Assembly: GCF_008933165.1 (NCBI RefSeq)
Contig: NZ_WBVQ01000002.1
Location: forward strand, 643,569-707,568
Origin: Phaeocystidibacter marisrubri
GTDB lineage: Bacteria; Bacteroidota; Bacteroidia; Flavobacteriales; Schleiferiaceae
DNA: 64,000 nt
Direction: 5' to 3'
Positions 55,220 to 64,000 of this stretch are shown piece after piece. A program made the position numbers and the translations under genes. Below the pieces are notes generated by a model. That model searched no databases, was not told the origin of the DNA, and saw only the letters and a list, made by a program, of their open reading frames with translations. The stretch's first letter is position 1. Every line of letters begins with the position of its first letter.

Positions 55220-56101
55220 CTAGTTCACTACACGAAGTTTCTCTACCCAAACAACGTGGTTGTATTCAATCTGAATGATGAATAACCCGTTCCTTAAGTT
55301 CGATACCGAAATGCGTTGTTGTTCTGACGTGAGCTCACCGCTCGCAAGCAATTGTCCTGACAGATTTACAATGCAGTAAGTCGCATTTTCTGGCGCCCCT
55401 TTTATGGAGATAAAATCTGTAGATGGATTAGGATAAACTTCTAATGTCAACGCTGAATGCTCAGGTACGTCTAATGCCGTGGAAACTACATAGCCACAGG
55501 TGTCCCCGTCTTTTACAAAGCCAGTCATTCCCCAATTATGGTAAGGATTGCCACTGTACGACGGGTTAGTTCCATCCACATAATTGGAGGTTACACACCC
55601 AAGACCCAAACCATAGGCATATTCGAAATGATAACCTTCAAAAAAACTTGTACTGTAGTAGTATCCCTGAACGGTTGAATCACAAGCCCATTGCTCTATA
55701 TCCGAAAAGGGAGTCGTACTCATTCCGTACCCCGTCGTATCGAAGTAAGGGTTGAATAGCGTATCATACTCCGCTAAAGTCAAGTCTAGCCCGTCAATCA
55801 GATCCGTCAACGTATCGGTGTAATAACTGGTACTCCAATTGTAATTGTTATCTAACCACGAGTCCTTGGTTTCTACAAACCAGGTGTATTCTACTACCGT
55901 TGAATCAGCGTTGTATGAAACGCCAATGACTCTATGACTATGCTTTGCACTGTTGTAACCAAAAGCTCCCACGCCTCTGGATTCGCGGTATTGAAATTCA
56001 TCACCCACATCAAACTGAAAGACATCAAATCTCAAGTATGTGCCTTGCGAGAAAAGCATCGCGCTTGTGAGGAGAGCTAGAATTGTAATGGAATACTTCA
56101 T
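55220..56101 (-). CDS. exported protein with T9SS type A sorting domain
   Basis: A 293-residue secreted protein. Signal peptide MKYSITILALLTSAMLFSQG, a beta-rich middle part of unknown family, and a C-terminal type A sorting domain (about 220-293: LTLEVYPNPSTDFISIKG, YCIVNLSGQLLASG, NLRNGLFIIQIE, VWVEKLRVVN). It would pass the inner membrane by Sec and the outer membrane by T9SS, with the domain cut off at the surface. Its function is unknown. Confidence 0.85.
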   Translation of the reverse strand: MKYSITILALLTSAMLFSQGTYLRFDVFQFDVGDEFQYRESRGVGAFGYNSAKHSHRVIGVSYNADSTVVEYTWFVETKDSWLDNNYNWSTSYYTDTLTDLIDGLDLTLAEYDTLFNPYFDTTGYGMSTTPFSDIEQWACDSTVQGYYYSTSFFEGYHFEYAYGLGLGCVTSNYVDGTNPSYSGNPYHNWGMTGFVKDGDTCGYVVSTALDVPEHSALTLEVYPNPSTDFISIKGAPENATYCIVNLSGQLLASGELTSEQQRISVSNLRNGLFIIQIEYNHVVWVEKLRVVN

Positions 56102-56200
56102 GAGAGCAGAGATGTTATACGGTTAAATTTAGTCAATTATGGATACTAAAGCACATAATATCAGAAGCGTAACTTCTATGCACTTTTCACAAAATGCGAG

Positions 56201-56208
56201 TATCTTTG
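56201..56208 (+). promoter_or_regulatory. -7 promoter element of the YqeY gene
   Basis: TATCTTTG, ending 4 nt before the ATG; leaderless transcription likely. Confidence 0.5.
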
Positions 56209-56212
56209 CCAC

Positions 56213-56668
56213 ATGACACTAGAAGAACGCATTACAGCAGATATGAAAACGGCCATGAAGGCCAAAGATCGCGACGCGCTAGAGGCCATTCGCTCTATCC
56301 GCGCAGCAATTATCAATGCCAAAACAGAAGTAGGTTCTGGCGGTACTTTCAAAGATGAAGATGGCATGAAGCTCCTTCAGAAATTGAAAAAACAACGCGA
56401 CGATGCAGCGGCCATTTACCGCGAACAGAATCGTGCGGATCTTGCCGAAGTGGAAGAAATGCAAGCCAAAGTTATTGAAGGATACTTGCCAGAAATGATG
56501 TCGGCCGAAGAGCTAGAAGCAGCGGTGAAAGACATTATCACATCCTCTGGCGCCACTGGAATGGGCGACATGGGCAAAGTGATGGGCATGGCCTCTTCTA
56601 CACTTGCAGGAAAAGCCGAAGGCAAAGCCATTGCAGGCGAAGTTCGAAAACAACTTCAATCACTATAA
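56213..56668 (+). CDS. GatB/YqeY domain-containing protein
   Basis: A 151-residue protein equal to the YqeY domain that forms the tail of GatB, the tRNA-dependent amidotransferase subunit. N-terminal helical part (MTLEERITADMKTAMKAKDRDALEAIRSIRAAI) and C-terminal helical bundle with EGYLPEMMSAEELEAAVKDII and MGDMGKVMGMASSTLAGKAEGKAIAGEVRKQL are typical. Free-standing YqeY proteins are probably tRNA-binding, with no enzymatic activity known. A strong terminator follows. Confidence 0.93.
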   Translation: MTLEERITADMKTAMKAKDRDALEAIRSIRAAIINAKTEVGSGGTFKDEDGMKLLQKLKKQRDDAAAIYREQNRADLAEVEEMQAKVIEGYLPEMMSAEELEAAVKDIITSSGATGMGDMGKVMGMASSTLAGKAEGKAIAGEVRKQLQSL

Positions 56669-56671
56669 TTT

Positions 56672-56700
56672 AAACCCCGGCAATCGTCGGGGTTTTCTTT
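56672..56700. terminator. intrinsic terminator after the YqeY gene
   Basis: AACCCCG and CGGGGTT arms (with inner GC/GT partial pairing) and a T-rich tail, between the convergent yqeY and ccoI genes. Confidence 0.8.
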
Positions 56701-56702
56701 TG

Positions 56703-59078
56703 CTATTTCTTCGCGAAGGAGAAACGGCTTACTGTAAAGGATACAAACGCCACCACAGATATACTGCTCAACGGCATCAAGATAGCCGATAGCAGCGGAC
56801 TAAGCATTCCGGTAATCGCAAAGGACAATCCTACAATGTTGTATGCGAAGCTCATCGCAAAGCTCCAGTACACCACTTTCCTGGTGTAACGAGCTAGTCG
56901 GAAGAACTGTGGCAATGACTCGAACACAGACGCTTGCAAAATGGCATCGCTTGCTGGTGTGAAGTTGTTGATGTCTTCTGCAATGCTAATGCCCACTTCC
57001 GCTTGATTTAGCGCCCCTGCATCGTTTAGGCCATCGCCAATCATAGCCACTCGGTAAGATTGATCTTGAAGTGCAGCCACCACCTTCAACTTATCAGAAG
57101 GTTTCTGCTTAAATCGCAAATCAACCTCATCTCCAAAGAGCTGGCGAAGTGCACCTTCTTCACCGGAATCATCACCAGTAACCACGGTTTGCTTTGCGTA
57201 AGGAGCCAGAGATTCCACCACTTCAGAAACTCCCTCTCGCCAGGCATGCGTTAGGGCAAAGTGACCAATAGCCTCTCCATTCTTTTCAATCCAAACCACG
57301 GATTTATTCGGAAGCGATTCTCCATCCTCCCCAATCCATTGTGTAGAACCCACTCTCCATTTTACGCCGTTCACTTCACCAATCACTCCGGACCCCACTA
57401 CTTCTTCAAAGGAATCCACAGGTTCAAAAGCCACTTGAAGAAAGGCCACTATTCGAGTGCTCAATGGATGTCGAGATGAGGCCATCAATCCCGCCAAAGC
57501 GCGTTTATCACTGGCACTCAGCTCCTCTCCCTTCCACTTTACCTCACTACTCGCCACGCTAGTGAGCGTACCGGTTTTATCCCACACCACTCGGTTGATT
57601 TCACCCAGAGCTTCAATCACATCAGCTTTCTTTAGGTACAGTCCATTTCGACCCATAATCCGCATGGCGTGTCCATTGGCAAAAGGAGCCGCTAAAGCAA
57701 GCGCACACGGACAAGCCACAATGAGCACTGCGGTAAACACATGAACGGCCATTCCCAAACTTCCCTGAAGAGTCCAATAGGCGAAAGCTCCCGTTGAGAG
57801 AATGAGAATGACAGAAATGAAGTAGGCCGAAACGCGATCGGTTAGGGTGTGAAAGCGATCCGACTTATTTCCATGAAAATTCTGATCATTCCAAAGCTGC
57901 GTGAGATAACTCTGATCCATCGGTCGCTCCACTTCAACAGTAATGGCACCACCGCACTGCTTTCCTCCTGCAAAAATCTTATCGCCAACGGCTTTCCGAA
58001 CAGGTGTGGATTCGCCCGTCACAAACGCATTATCAATAATGGGCTCACCACTTAATATGGTTCCATCCACCGGGATAATCTCCTCGTTTCGAACATAGAG
58101 CACCTGCCCTTTTTCTACCGATTGAACCGGAATGATTTCGTGCTTTCCGTCTTCCCTTATCACCGTAATTCCCAAGGGGAAATAACTCTTGTAGTCTCGT
58201 TCAAATGAAAGCGATTCATACGTCTTTCGCTGGAAGAGTCGCCCCATCAACAGAAAGAACACCAGCCCCGCCAAACTGTCCAAATACCCAGATCCTACTT
58301 CAAATAGAATCTCGTACATGCTTTGTGCAAATAAGGCTGTAATCCCAAGAGCTATTGGTTGATCAATATTCACCTTGCGGATGGTCAATCCTTTATAGGC
58401 GTTGATGAAGTAATCACTGGCTGAATAAAACAACACGGGCAAGATCAGAGCTACACTCAACCATCGGAAGAAAGTGGAGTACTCCTGTAGACTGTTGTCT
58501 TCTGGATATAGGTACTCTGGCAATGCCATTAACATGATATTCCCAAAGGCGAAAGCCGCAATTCCAAACTGGTAAATCAAGCGGCGGTCTTTGGTACTCT
58601 TCACTTCCTCCTCACCATCTGCCAAACGGATATGCGGCGGATAACCAATCTTGTCCAGCAATTCTGCCAACTGACGAAGGTTCATTACTTCCTCATTAAA
58701 GCGGATGTGCGCCATGCGCTTGGAGAACTCCACGCGGACAGAAACCACGCCGGGGTTCAACTTGTGCAATCGTTCCAACAACCACAAACAAGCGCTGCAA
58801 TGAATGGCAGGCAAAAAGAGTCGGACCACCCCAATTCTACCATCGGAGAAGTCCATCACCTGACTGCGAATTTCCTCATTGTCTAAAAAGGCAAATTCAC
58901 CTCCAGACTCCACGGGTTTCCCGTCGGCATCGAGGTGATTGTAGAACGACTCCATTCCATTCGCCCACAGTAAAGAGTAAACAGATTTACATCCTTCGCA
59001 ACAGAACACCTTGTCATCCAGATGAATTTCATCGGTGCAAGCGGTTCCGCAGTGGTCACATTTGTGCGATTTCGCCAT
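56703..59078 (-). CDS. ccoI: copper-transporting P-type ATPase, CcoI/FixI-like
   Basis: A 791-residue inner-membrane ATPase. The Cys-rich N-terminal domain (CDHCGTAC ... VFCCEGCKSVYSLL, residues 7-40) and a heavy-metal-associated domain with CSAC (about 94) lead to eight membrane helices. The metal site CPC is in VACPCALALA, the phosphorylation motif is DKTGTLT, TGES is the actuator and MIGDGLNDAGAL the hinge. The Cys-rich N terminus is typical for the CcoI type, which delivers copper to cbb3 oxidase. No ccoNOP or ccoS lies next to it in the window. It is divergent from a Crp/Fnr regulator, the common partner. Confidence 0.88.
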   Translation of the reverse strand: MAKSHKCDHCGTACTDEIHLDDKVFCCEGCKSVYSLLWANGMESFYNHLDADGKPVESGGEFAFLDNEEIRSQVMDFSDGRIGVVRLFLPAIHCSACLWLLERLHKLNPGVVSVRVEFSKRMAHIRFNEEVMNLRQLAELLDKIGYPPHIRLADGEEEVKSTKDRRLIYQFGIAAFAFGNIMLMALPEYLYPEDNSLQEYSTFFRWLSVALILPVLFYSASDYFINAYKGLTIRKVNIDQPIALGITALFAQSMYEILFEVGSGYLDSLAGLVFFLLMGRLFQRKTYESLSFERDYKSYFPLGITVIREDGKHEIIPVQSVEKGQVLYVRNEEIIPVDGTILSGEPIIDNAFVTGESTPVRKAVGDKIFAGGKQCGGAITVEVERPMDQSYLTQLWNDQNFHGNKSDRFHTLTDRVSAYFISVILILSTGAFAYWTLQGSLGMAVHVFTAVLIVACPCALALAAPFANGHAMRIMGRNGLYLKKADVIEALGEINRVVWDKTGTLTSVASSEVKWKGEELSASDKRALAGLMASSRHPLSTRIVAFLQVAFEPVDSFEEVVGSGVIGEVNGVKWRVGSTQWIGEDGESLPNKSVVWIEKNGEAIGHFALTHAWREGVSEVVESLAPYAKQTVVTGDDSGEEGALRQLFGDEVDLRFKQKPSDKLKVVAALQDQSYRVAMIGDGLNDAGALNQAEVGISIAEDINNFTPASDAILQASVFESLPQFFRLARYTRKVVYWSFAMSFAYNIVGLSFAITGMLSPLLSAILMPLSSISVVAFVSFTVSRFSFAKK

Positions 59079-59181
59079 AGTTCAAAAGAATGAGTCAAAA
59101 GTGCTAGAAAGCGCTAAGTTAAACCATGATATTCGTCACATACCTGATCCAATTTCTATTCTCATTCAGAGAAGTATTTAC

Positions 59182-59189
59182 TAAATTTG
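59182..59189 (+). promoter_or_regulatory. -7 promoter element of the Crp/Fnr gene
   Basis: TAAATTTG, ending 5 nt before the ATG, which decides between this start and an upstream reading. Confidence 0.5.
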
Positions 59190-59194
59190 GATGT

Positions 59195-59917
59195 ATGCCA
59201 GTTAAGACCACACAAACCCCCATACCATTCGATTGTGCGAATTGTGGGAAACGACATCTTTCTCTTTTCAAGGACCTTAGCGAAGAGGAACTGAATGAGC
59301 TGAACAACGTCAAGGCCTGCACTTCTTTCCGAAAAGGGCAGATCATCATGGGCGAAGGGAATCGTCCGAACGGAGTTTATTGCATTCATTCGGGTAAAGC
59401 GAAACTCATTCGCATGGGTCAGAATGGAAAAGATCAAATTATCCGTTTTGCCGTTCAAGGTGATCTCATCGGATATCGCTCACTTTTGAGCAACGAACCT
59501 CTATCTGCCAGTGTGGAAGCATTGGAAGATGTGCACGCTTGTTACATTCCAAAGCAAGTGCTTTTTGGATTTCTAGAAACCAATCCAAAGTTTTCTCTAA
59601 ACCTCTTGCGCACAGCTTGTCATGAACTTGGCGAAGCTGGCAAACTCATCACAGATATTGCACAAAAATCTGTTCGTGAGCGTTTAGCTGAAGTTCTCCT
59701 GATGTTGAAATCACAGTTTGGCACCAATGAAGAAACTGGAGCCATTGACATTTCCCTCACCAGAGAAGAAATTGCCAATATGGTAGGTACGGCCACAGAG
59801 TCTGTTATTCGTCTCATTTCAGAGTTTAAACAAGACGGTGTAATAGAAGTAAAAGGCCGGCACATCTTGGTATTAGACGAACCGGCCTTGTTGCGTATCG
59901 GTAAGGTATTCGATTAA
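59195..59917 (+). CDS. Crp/Fnr-family transcription regulator
   Basis: A 240-residue regulator: an N-terminal segment with Cys14-x2-Cys17 (FDCANCGKRHLSLF), a cNMP-type beta-barrel (about 25-140, with GNRPNGVYCIHSGKAKLI and GDLIGYRSLL), a dimer helix and a C-terminal helix-turn-helix (LTREEIANMVGTATESVIRLISEFKQDGVIEVKG). Further Cys are at 42, 63 and 116. An Fe-S sensor like FNR needs four Cys; Cys14, Cys17, one of 42/63, and Cys116 could serve, but the spacing differs from E. coli FNR. Divergent position to ccoI suggests oxygen control of the oxidase machinery. Confidence 0.88.
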   Translation: MPVKTTQTPIPFDCANCGKRHLSLFKDLSEEELNELNNVKACTSFRKGQIIMGEGNRPNGVYCIHSGKAKLIRMGQNGKDQIIRFAVQGDLIGYRSLLSNEPLSASVEALEDVHACYIPKQVLFGFLETNPKFSLNLLRTACHELGEAGKLITDIAQKSVRERLAEVLLMLKSQFGTNEETGAIDISLTREEIANMVGTATESVIRLISEFKQDGVIEVKGRHILVLDEPALLRIGKVFD

Positions 59918-59932
59918 ATCGACTTCCCTTAT

Positions 59933-62218
59933 TTAGTGATTTTCTGAGCGTGTTTGAGCGTCGACAACAGCCATTGCTACAATGTTGACGATTTCTCTCA
60001 CACTTGCTCCCATTTGCAATACATGTGCTGCTTTATCCAAGCCGATAAGGATTGGACCAATAGCCTCTGCGGCACCTAGGGATTGCAATAACTTGTAGGA
60101 AATATTTCCCGCAGCTAGATCTGGGAAGATGAAGATATTCGGCTTGTGATTCACCAAGTCAGAGAACGGGAATACTTCTTCTAAAAGTTCGTTGTTCACT
60201 GCAAAGTTGGCTTGCATTTCTCCATCCACAATCAAATCTGGGTGTGACTGTTTCAAGAGTTCAACCGCCTTGTTCATCTTGGTAGGCACCTTTCCGTGAT
60301 GCGACCCAAAGTTACTGTAGCTGAGTAGAGCAACCTTTGGCTTCAAGTTGATTCGGGAAACCGTTCTTGCTACGCTCAATACGATATCTACAATACCCTC
60401 CGCATCTGGTTCCTCATTTATGGTGGTATCTGCAAAGAAGATCGGGCCACGCTTGGTGAGCATGATGTACATGCCTGCAACGCGCTTCTTGTGATCTTTC
60501 GGACCCAATATTTCTAGAAGAGGACGTACCGCACGTGGATACTTGATGGTCAATCCAGTGATAAATGCATCGGCATCACCGTGCTTCACCATCATCGGAC
60601 CGAAGTAATCGCGGTTCTTCATGAGGCGACGAGCTTCGAACTCAGTTACCCCTTTGCGCTTGCGCTCTTCGTAGAATTGCTGTGCATAAACTTCAGCCGC
60701 ATCTGGCATGCTTCGCGGATCCACAATTTCCATGGTTCCTGCAATGCCTAGATCGTACTGCTTATCGATTTGCTTAATGCGCTTCTCATCTCCCAAAAGG
60801 ATAGGGATAGCAATTCCCTCATCGTAGGCAATTTGAGCTGCCTTAAGCATCTTAAAGTTGTCGGCTTCGCTGAACACCACGCGTTGAGGATTGGCTCTCG
60901 CCTTCTCCATAGCCAGACGGATAAACTTGTCGTCTCTTCCCAATCTGGTAATGAGCTCCTCTTTGTATCGCGCCCAATTCGTGATTGGATTCTTGGCTAC
61001 ACCTGAGTCCATCGCAGCTTTGGCCACCGCCATTGCAACGGTGTAAATCAACCTTGGATCAAAAGGCTTTGGAATGATATAATCCTTACCGAAGCTCATG
61101 TTCTTCTGACCATAGGCAAGGTTCACGATTTCTGGAACCGCTTCTTTCGCCAAATTGGCAATGGCATAGGTTGCCGCCAACTTCATCTCTTCGTTAATCT
61201 TGCTAGCGCGCACGTCTAAGGCCCCGCGGAAAATGAATGGGAACCCAAGTACGTTGTTCACTTGATTCGGATTGTCACTTCTCCCGGTAGCCATCACCAC
61301 ATCCTTACGGGCTGCAACAGCTTCCTCGTACGTAATTTCCGGATCGGGGTTGGCGAGGGCGAATACAATGGGATCTGCCGCCATCGACTTCACCATTTTC
61401 TTCGAAAGCACTCCTCCGCGTGAAAGGCCAACAAACACATCGGCTCCTTCTACCGCCTCCTCCAATGTGTTCAACTTTGTATCTCGAGCGAATCGCTTCT
61501 TCTCGGGCGTCAAGTTCTCGCGATCTGTTGTAATGACTCCCTTACTATCTAGCATGAGAAGGTTCTCCGCTTTAACGCCGAGCGACAAATAGAGAGAAGC
61601 ACAACTCACGGCACTAGCACCAGCACCGTTGAACACCACTCTAACTTTATCAATATCCTTCTCAACAATGGTCAACGCATTCAACAAGCCCGCACCCGAA
61701 ATGATGGCGGTACCGTGCTGATCGTCGTGCATGATAGGAATATCCAACTCCTCTTTGAGTCGTTGCTCAATTTCAAAGCATTCAGGGGCTTTGATATCTT
61801 CTAGGTTGATACCTCCAAAGGTAGGAGCAAGCGCCTTTACCGTTTGAATAAAAAGCTCTGGATCGTTTGCATCCAACTCGAGGTCGAATGTATCGATATC
61901 AGCAAAAATCTTGAAAAGCACGCCTTTGCCTTCCATCACTGGCTTAGATGCCAATGGTCCTATATCCCCAAGTCCAAGTACGGCTGTACCGTTAGAAATA
62001 ACGGCAACAAGGTTGCCCTTTGCAGTGTACTTATAGGCCGTTTCAGGATCCTTTTCGATTTCCTTACAAGGTTCCGCAACCCCCGGTGAATACGCAATGG
62101 ATAAATCGCGTTGTGAGTTGGACGGTTTAGAAGGAATCACTTCAATTTTTCCGGGACGACCGCCTTCGTGATACTCCAGCACGTCTTCTCTCCGGATCTG
62201 GTTCTTCTTCTTAGCCAT
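59933..62218 (-). CDS. maeB: NADP-dependent malic enzyme with phosphotransacetylase-like C terminus (MaeB)
   Basis: A 761-residue fusion. The malic enzyme part (about 1-425) decarboxylates malate to pyruvate and makes NADPH, with [15 protein letters not shown], the catalytic [14 protein letters not shown] region, and the NADP-binding [14 protein letters not shown]. The C-terminal 320 residues resemble phosphate acetyltransferase ([30 protein letters not shown], ...), which in MaeB binds acetyl-CoA as a regulator and lacks transferase activity. Both domains are complete. The gene has its own promoter and is single. Confidence 0.96.
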   Translation of the reverse strand: MAKKKNQIRREDVLEYHEGGRPGKIEVIPSKPSNSQRDLSIAYSPGVAEPCKEIEKDPETAYKYTAKGNLVAVISNGTAVLGLGDIGPLASKPVMEGKGVLFKIFADIDTFDLELDANDPELFIQTVKALAPTFGGINLEDIKAPECFEIEQRLKEELDIPIMHDDQHGTAIISGAGLLNALTIVEKDIDKVRVVFNGAGASAVSCASLYLSLGVKAENLLMLDSKGVITTDRENLTPEKKRFARDTKLNTLEEAVEGADVFVGLSRGGVLSKKMVKSMAADPIVFALANPDPEITYEEAVAARKDVVMATGRSDNPNQVNNVLGFPFIFRGALDVRASKINEEMKLAATYAIANLAKEAVPEIVNLAYGQKNMSFGKDYIIPKPFDPRLIYTVAMAVAKAAMDSGVAKNPITNWARYKEELITRLGRDDKFIRLAMEKARANPQRVVFSEADNFKMLKAAQIAYDEGIAIPILLGDEKRIKQIDKQYDLGIAGTMEIVDPRSMPDAAEVYAQQFYEERKRKGVTEFEARRLMKNRDYFGPMMVKHGDADAFITGLTIKYPRAVRPLLEILGPKDHKKRVAGMYIMLTKRGPIFFADTTINEEPDAEGIVDIVLSVARTVSRINLKPKVALLSYSNFGSHHGKVPTKMNKAVELLKQSHPDLIVDGEMQANFAVNNELLEEVFPFSDLVNHKPNIFIFPDLAAGNISYKLLQSLGAAEAIGPILIGLDKAAHVLQMGASVREIVNIVAMAVVDAQTRSENH

Positions 62219-62236
62219 GATCTGTGGATTGTACTA

Positions 62237-62244
62237 CAAATGTA
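62237..62244 (-). promoter_or_regulatory. -7 promoter element of maeB
   Basis: TACATTTG on the minus strand, leader of about 15 nt. Confidence 0.5.
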
Positions 62245-62279
62245 TCAATTGAATGACCCGAAAGGTATCGGTCAGTCGA

Positions 62280-63476
62280 TTAATACAGAAAGTTTTCAAA
62301 TGGAAAGCGCTTGGAATGAATCTCAGAAACAACCTTGTAGATGGTTTTTCGCAGCTCGTCCATATTGGTCTTATTCTCCGCAGAGATAAACACCGCATTT
62401 CCGTTCATGCGAGACATCCACGTGCGCTCCCAGTCTTCCAACGTCCAATAGCGCTCCTCTAATTCCTCTTCTGGATCTATTACCTCTGGCTCTTCGTGTT
62501 TGTACAAATCAATCTTGTTAAACACCATGATCGTAGGTTTCTCCTGACCATCAATTTCGCCAATGGTTTCGTTTACGGATTCAATGTGTTCCATAAAATT
62601 GGAGTGCGAAATATCCACCACGTGGATCAACACATCCGCTTCTCGAACCTCATCCAAGGTACTCTTAAAACTCTCTACCAATTGCGTAGGAAGTTTTCGA
62701 ATGAACCCTACCGTATCTGAAAGAAGGAATGGCAAATTGTCGATTACCACCTTTCGAACTGTGGTGTCCAAAGTTGCAAAGAGCTTGTTCTCAGCCAGCA
62801 CTTCGCTCTTGGCCATACGGTTCATCAAAGTACTCTTCCCAACGTTGGTATACCCCACCAATGCTACGCGTACCAAGCTTCCACGGTTCCCGCGCTGGGT
62901 GGCCATCTGCTTGTCAATTTTGGTGAGTTTTTCCTTCAGAAGACTAATCTTCTGTTGAATAATACGGCGGTCGGTTTCAATTTGAGTTTCCCCCGGACCG
63001 CGCATACCAATACCCCCTTTCTGGCGCTCGAGGTGAGTCCACATTCGGGTCAATCGCGGCAAGAGGTACTCATATTGAGCCAACTCTACCTGTGTTCTCG
63101 CGTAACTCGTTTGGGCACGAGCCGCAAAGATGTCGAGAATGAGATTGGTACGATCCAGCACCTTGCACTTCAACATTTGCTCAATGTTCTTGAGCTGTGA
63201 AGGTGTGAGTTCATCATCAAAAATAGCCATGTCAATGTCGTGTTCTTTGACATAGCTTTGGATTTCATCCATCTTCCCAGAACCCAAGAAGGTTTTAGGA
63301 TGAGGAACGTCTAATTTCTGAGTGAATCTTTTGGCGACATCCGAACCGGCAGTATCTGCCAAAAATTCGAGTTCGTCAAGATATTCCGCGCTCTTCTCTT
63401 CATCTTGCCATCGGTTGATAATACCAACCAAAACAGCAGTTTCTCTTTCTGAAGATCTGGGCTTTATTTCAATCAT
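62280..63476 (-). CDS. hflX: GTPase HflX
   Basis: A 398-residue GTPase that binds the 50S subunit and helps to split or rescue stalled ribosomes, for example under heat stress. The HflX N-terminal domain (about 1-200) has the motif GMRGPGETQIETDRR and the nucleotide-binding-like helices; the G domain has GYTNVGKSTLMNRM, DTVGFI and NKID. The start overlaps the stop of the membrane-protein gene as ATGA, so they are coupled. Confidence 0.96.
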   Translation of the reverse strand: MIEIKPRSSERETAVLVGIINRWQDEEKSAEYLDELEFLADTAGSDVAKRFTQKLDVPHPKTFLGSGKMDEIQSYVKEHDIDMAIFDDELTPSQLKNIEQMLKCKVLDRTNLILDIFAARAQTSYARTQVELAQYEYLLPRLTRMWTHLERQKGGIGMRGPGETQIETDRRIIQQKISLLKEKLTKIDKQMATQRGNRGSLVRVALVGYTNVGKSTLMNRMAKSEVLAENKLFATLDTTVRKVVIDNLPFLLSDTVGFIRKLPTQLVESFKSTLDEVREADVLIHVVDISHSNFMEHIESVNETIGEIDGQEKPTIMVFNKIDLYKHEEPEVIDPEEELEERYWTLEDWERTWMSRMNGNAVFISAENKTNMDELRKTIYKVVSEIHSKRFPFENFLY

Positions 63477-63919
63477 GCACCTGGCAATTCAAATAGTCTT
63501 TCCCAAGGGACGCGGGTTAACAACAGTAGGAAGCCCACTGTAAAATACATCAACACATGACGAAACTTCGCTGCATCGGTAGTCTTGCGCTTGATACCCG
63601 CTCTACCAATTGTAATAACTACGATCGCGATAATATTGATTGCAATATGCTCTACACTGTAAAATCTCAATGCGGCATTTGACATTGCTTCGCCTGTTTC
63701 AAAAGCTTTGAATCCCAATGGAGATACAAAGTAGAGTACCAAGCCTACTACGAGTTGAAGGTGAGCGAAAATCAATCCGAACAAACTCAACTTATCGTCT
63801 AACTTTCCAAAGCTCTTCTTTCCAAAGTATCCACTGGCAAATTTCAAGACGCCAACAGCAATGGTTAGCAAAACCAAGATGGCCAATAGCCAGTGTGTAT
63901 GTAGTAGTGGTGTGTACAT
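63473..63919 (-). CDS. four-helix membrane protein with conserved-looking histidines
   Basis: A 148-residue protein of four hydrophobic helices (about 8-28, 45-66, 85-105, 120-136). His9, His53, His91 and His121 lie one per helix near the membrane faces, which recalls b-type haem ligation in cytochrome b561-like four-helix proteins. Similar Flavobacteriia proteins are sometimes annotated as cytochrome B. No haem was proven here. I begin at MYTPLLHTHWLLAIL; an upstream reading of 19 more codons crosses the promoter. Coupled to hflX by ATGA. Confidence 0.75.
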   Translation of the reverse strand: MYTPLLHTHWLLAILVLLTIAVGVLKFASGYFGKKSFGKLDDKLSLFGLIFAHLQLVVGLVLYFVSPLGFKAFETGEAMSNAALRFYSVEHIAINIIAIVVITIGRAGIKRKTTDAAKFRHVLMYFTVGFLLLLTRVPWERLFELPGA

Positions 63920-63940
63920 ATTTTCCAATTTTTTGAACAG

Positions 63941-63948
63941 CAAATGTA
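63941..63948 (-). promoter_or_regulatory. -7 promoter element of the membrane protein-hflX unit
   Basis: TACATTTG on the minus strand, leader of about 18 nt; rules out the longer start of the membrane protein. Confidence 0.5.
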
Positions 63949-64000
63949 CAAAGGGCGAGCGTGACCTCCACTCCAATTTTTAGGGGATTCATTCCTTTTG

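Overview
The window looks like the chromosome of a marine-type member of the Bacteroidota, most likely Flavobacteriales. The evidence is a gliding-type ABC ATPase (GldA), type IX secretion (T9SS) cargo and a PorV/PorQ-family protein, a TonB receptor paired with a DUF4249 lipoprotein, a TPP-riboswitch-controlled TonB receptor, a MbnP/MbnH pair, and many promoters with the Bacteroidota -7 element TAnnTTTG. No database search was run; family names come from motifs and recall.

Core genome, left part (1-43.3 kb). The left edge cuts an OppC-type permease translationally coupled to a Prc/Tsp-like S41 protease. Then follow a TonB receptor + DUF4249 lipoprotein, a MscS channel, a GT2 glycosyltransferase, ruvC, a HIT protein and greA. 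A three-gene surface operon (TonB receptor, 1344-residue exported protein, PorV-like barrel) runs leftward at 10.2-18.9 kb. Next are a Rieske-like lipoprotein, ahcY, a phosphopantetheinyl transferase, and the chain GGGP synthase - YkoF-like thiamine-binding protein - NadR-like kinase, followed by a TPP riboswitch and its TonB receptor. ribF, an unknown membrane protein, atpD-atpC, a subtilase-like exported protein, a small Cys protein with MbnP/MbnH, a tight operon rsgA-e(P4) phosphatase-dtd-mazG, gldA, a TlpA-like protein, der and era complete this part.

Genomic island (about 43.325-52.61 kb). An AT-rich segment of about 9.3 kb is bounded by a 26-bp direct repeat (one mismatch, 17-bp exact core) made of the 3' end of the initiator tRNA gene and part of its terminator. 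The intact tRNA-fMet stands at the right end. Directly inside it lies a tyrosine-recombinase pseudogene broken by frameshifts and stops. Cargo: a DUF262 + HEPN-nuclease pair; decayed phage-like fragments including a DUF1353 remnant; a restriction-modification pair whose methyltransferase is fused to an N-terminal helix-turn-helix and preceded by three in-phase 10-bp repeats; and a compact unit of three small unknown genes (a Cys/His-rich protein and two small membrane proteins). The element seems unable to move by itself but keeps apparently intact defence genes.

Core genome, right part (52.8-64 kb). A lipoprotein resembling the C-terminal part of DUF2723 proteins, a TPR protein, a T9SS cargo protein, a YqeY protein, a CcoI-type copper ATPase divergent from a Crp/Fnr regulator, the malic enzyme/phosphotransacetylase fusion MaeB, and hflX preceded by a four-helix protein with four membrane histidines. 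In at least six genes the -7 element ends only 4-5 nt before the start codon, which suggests leaderless mRNAs.
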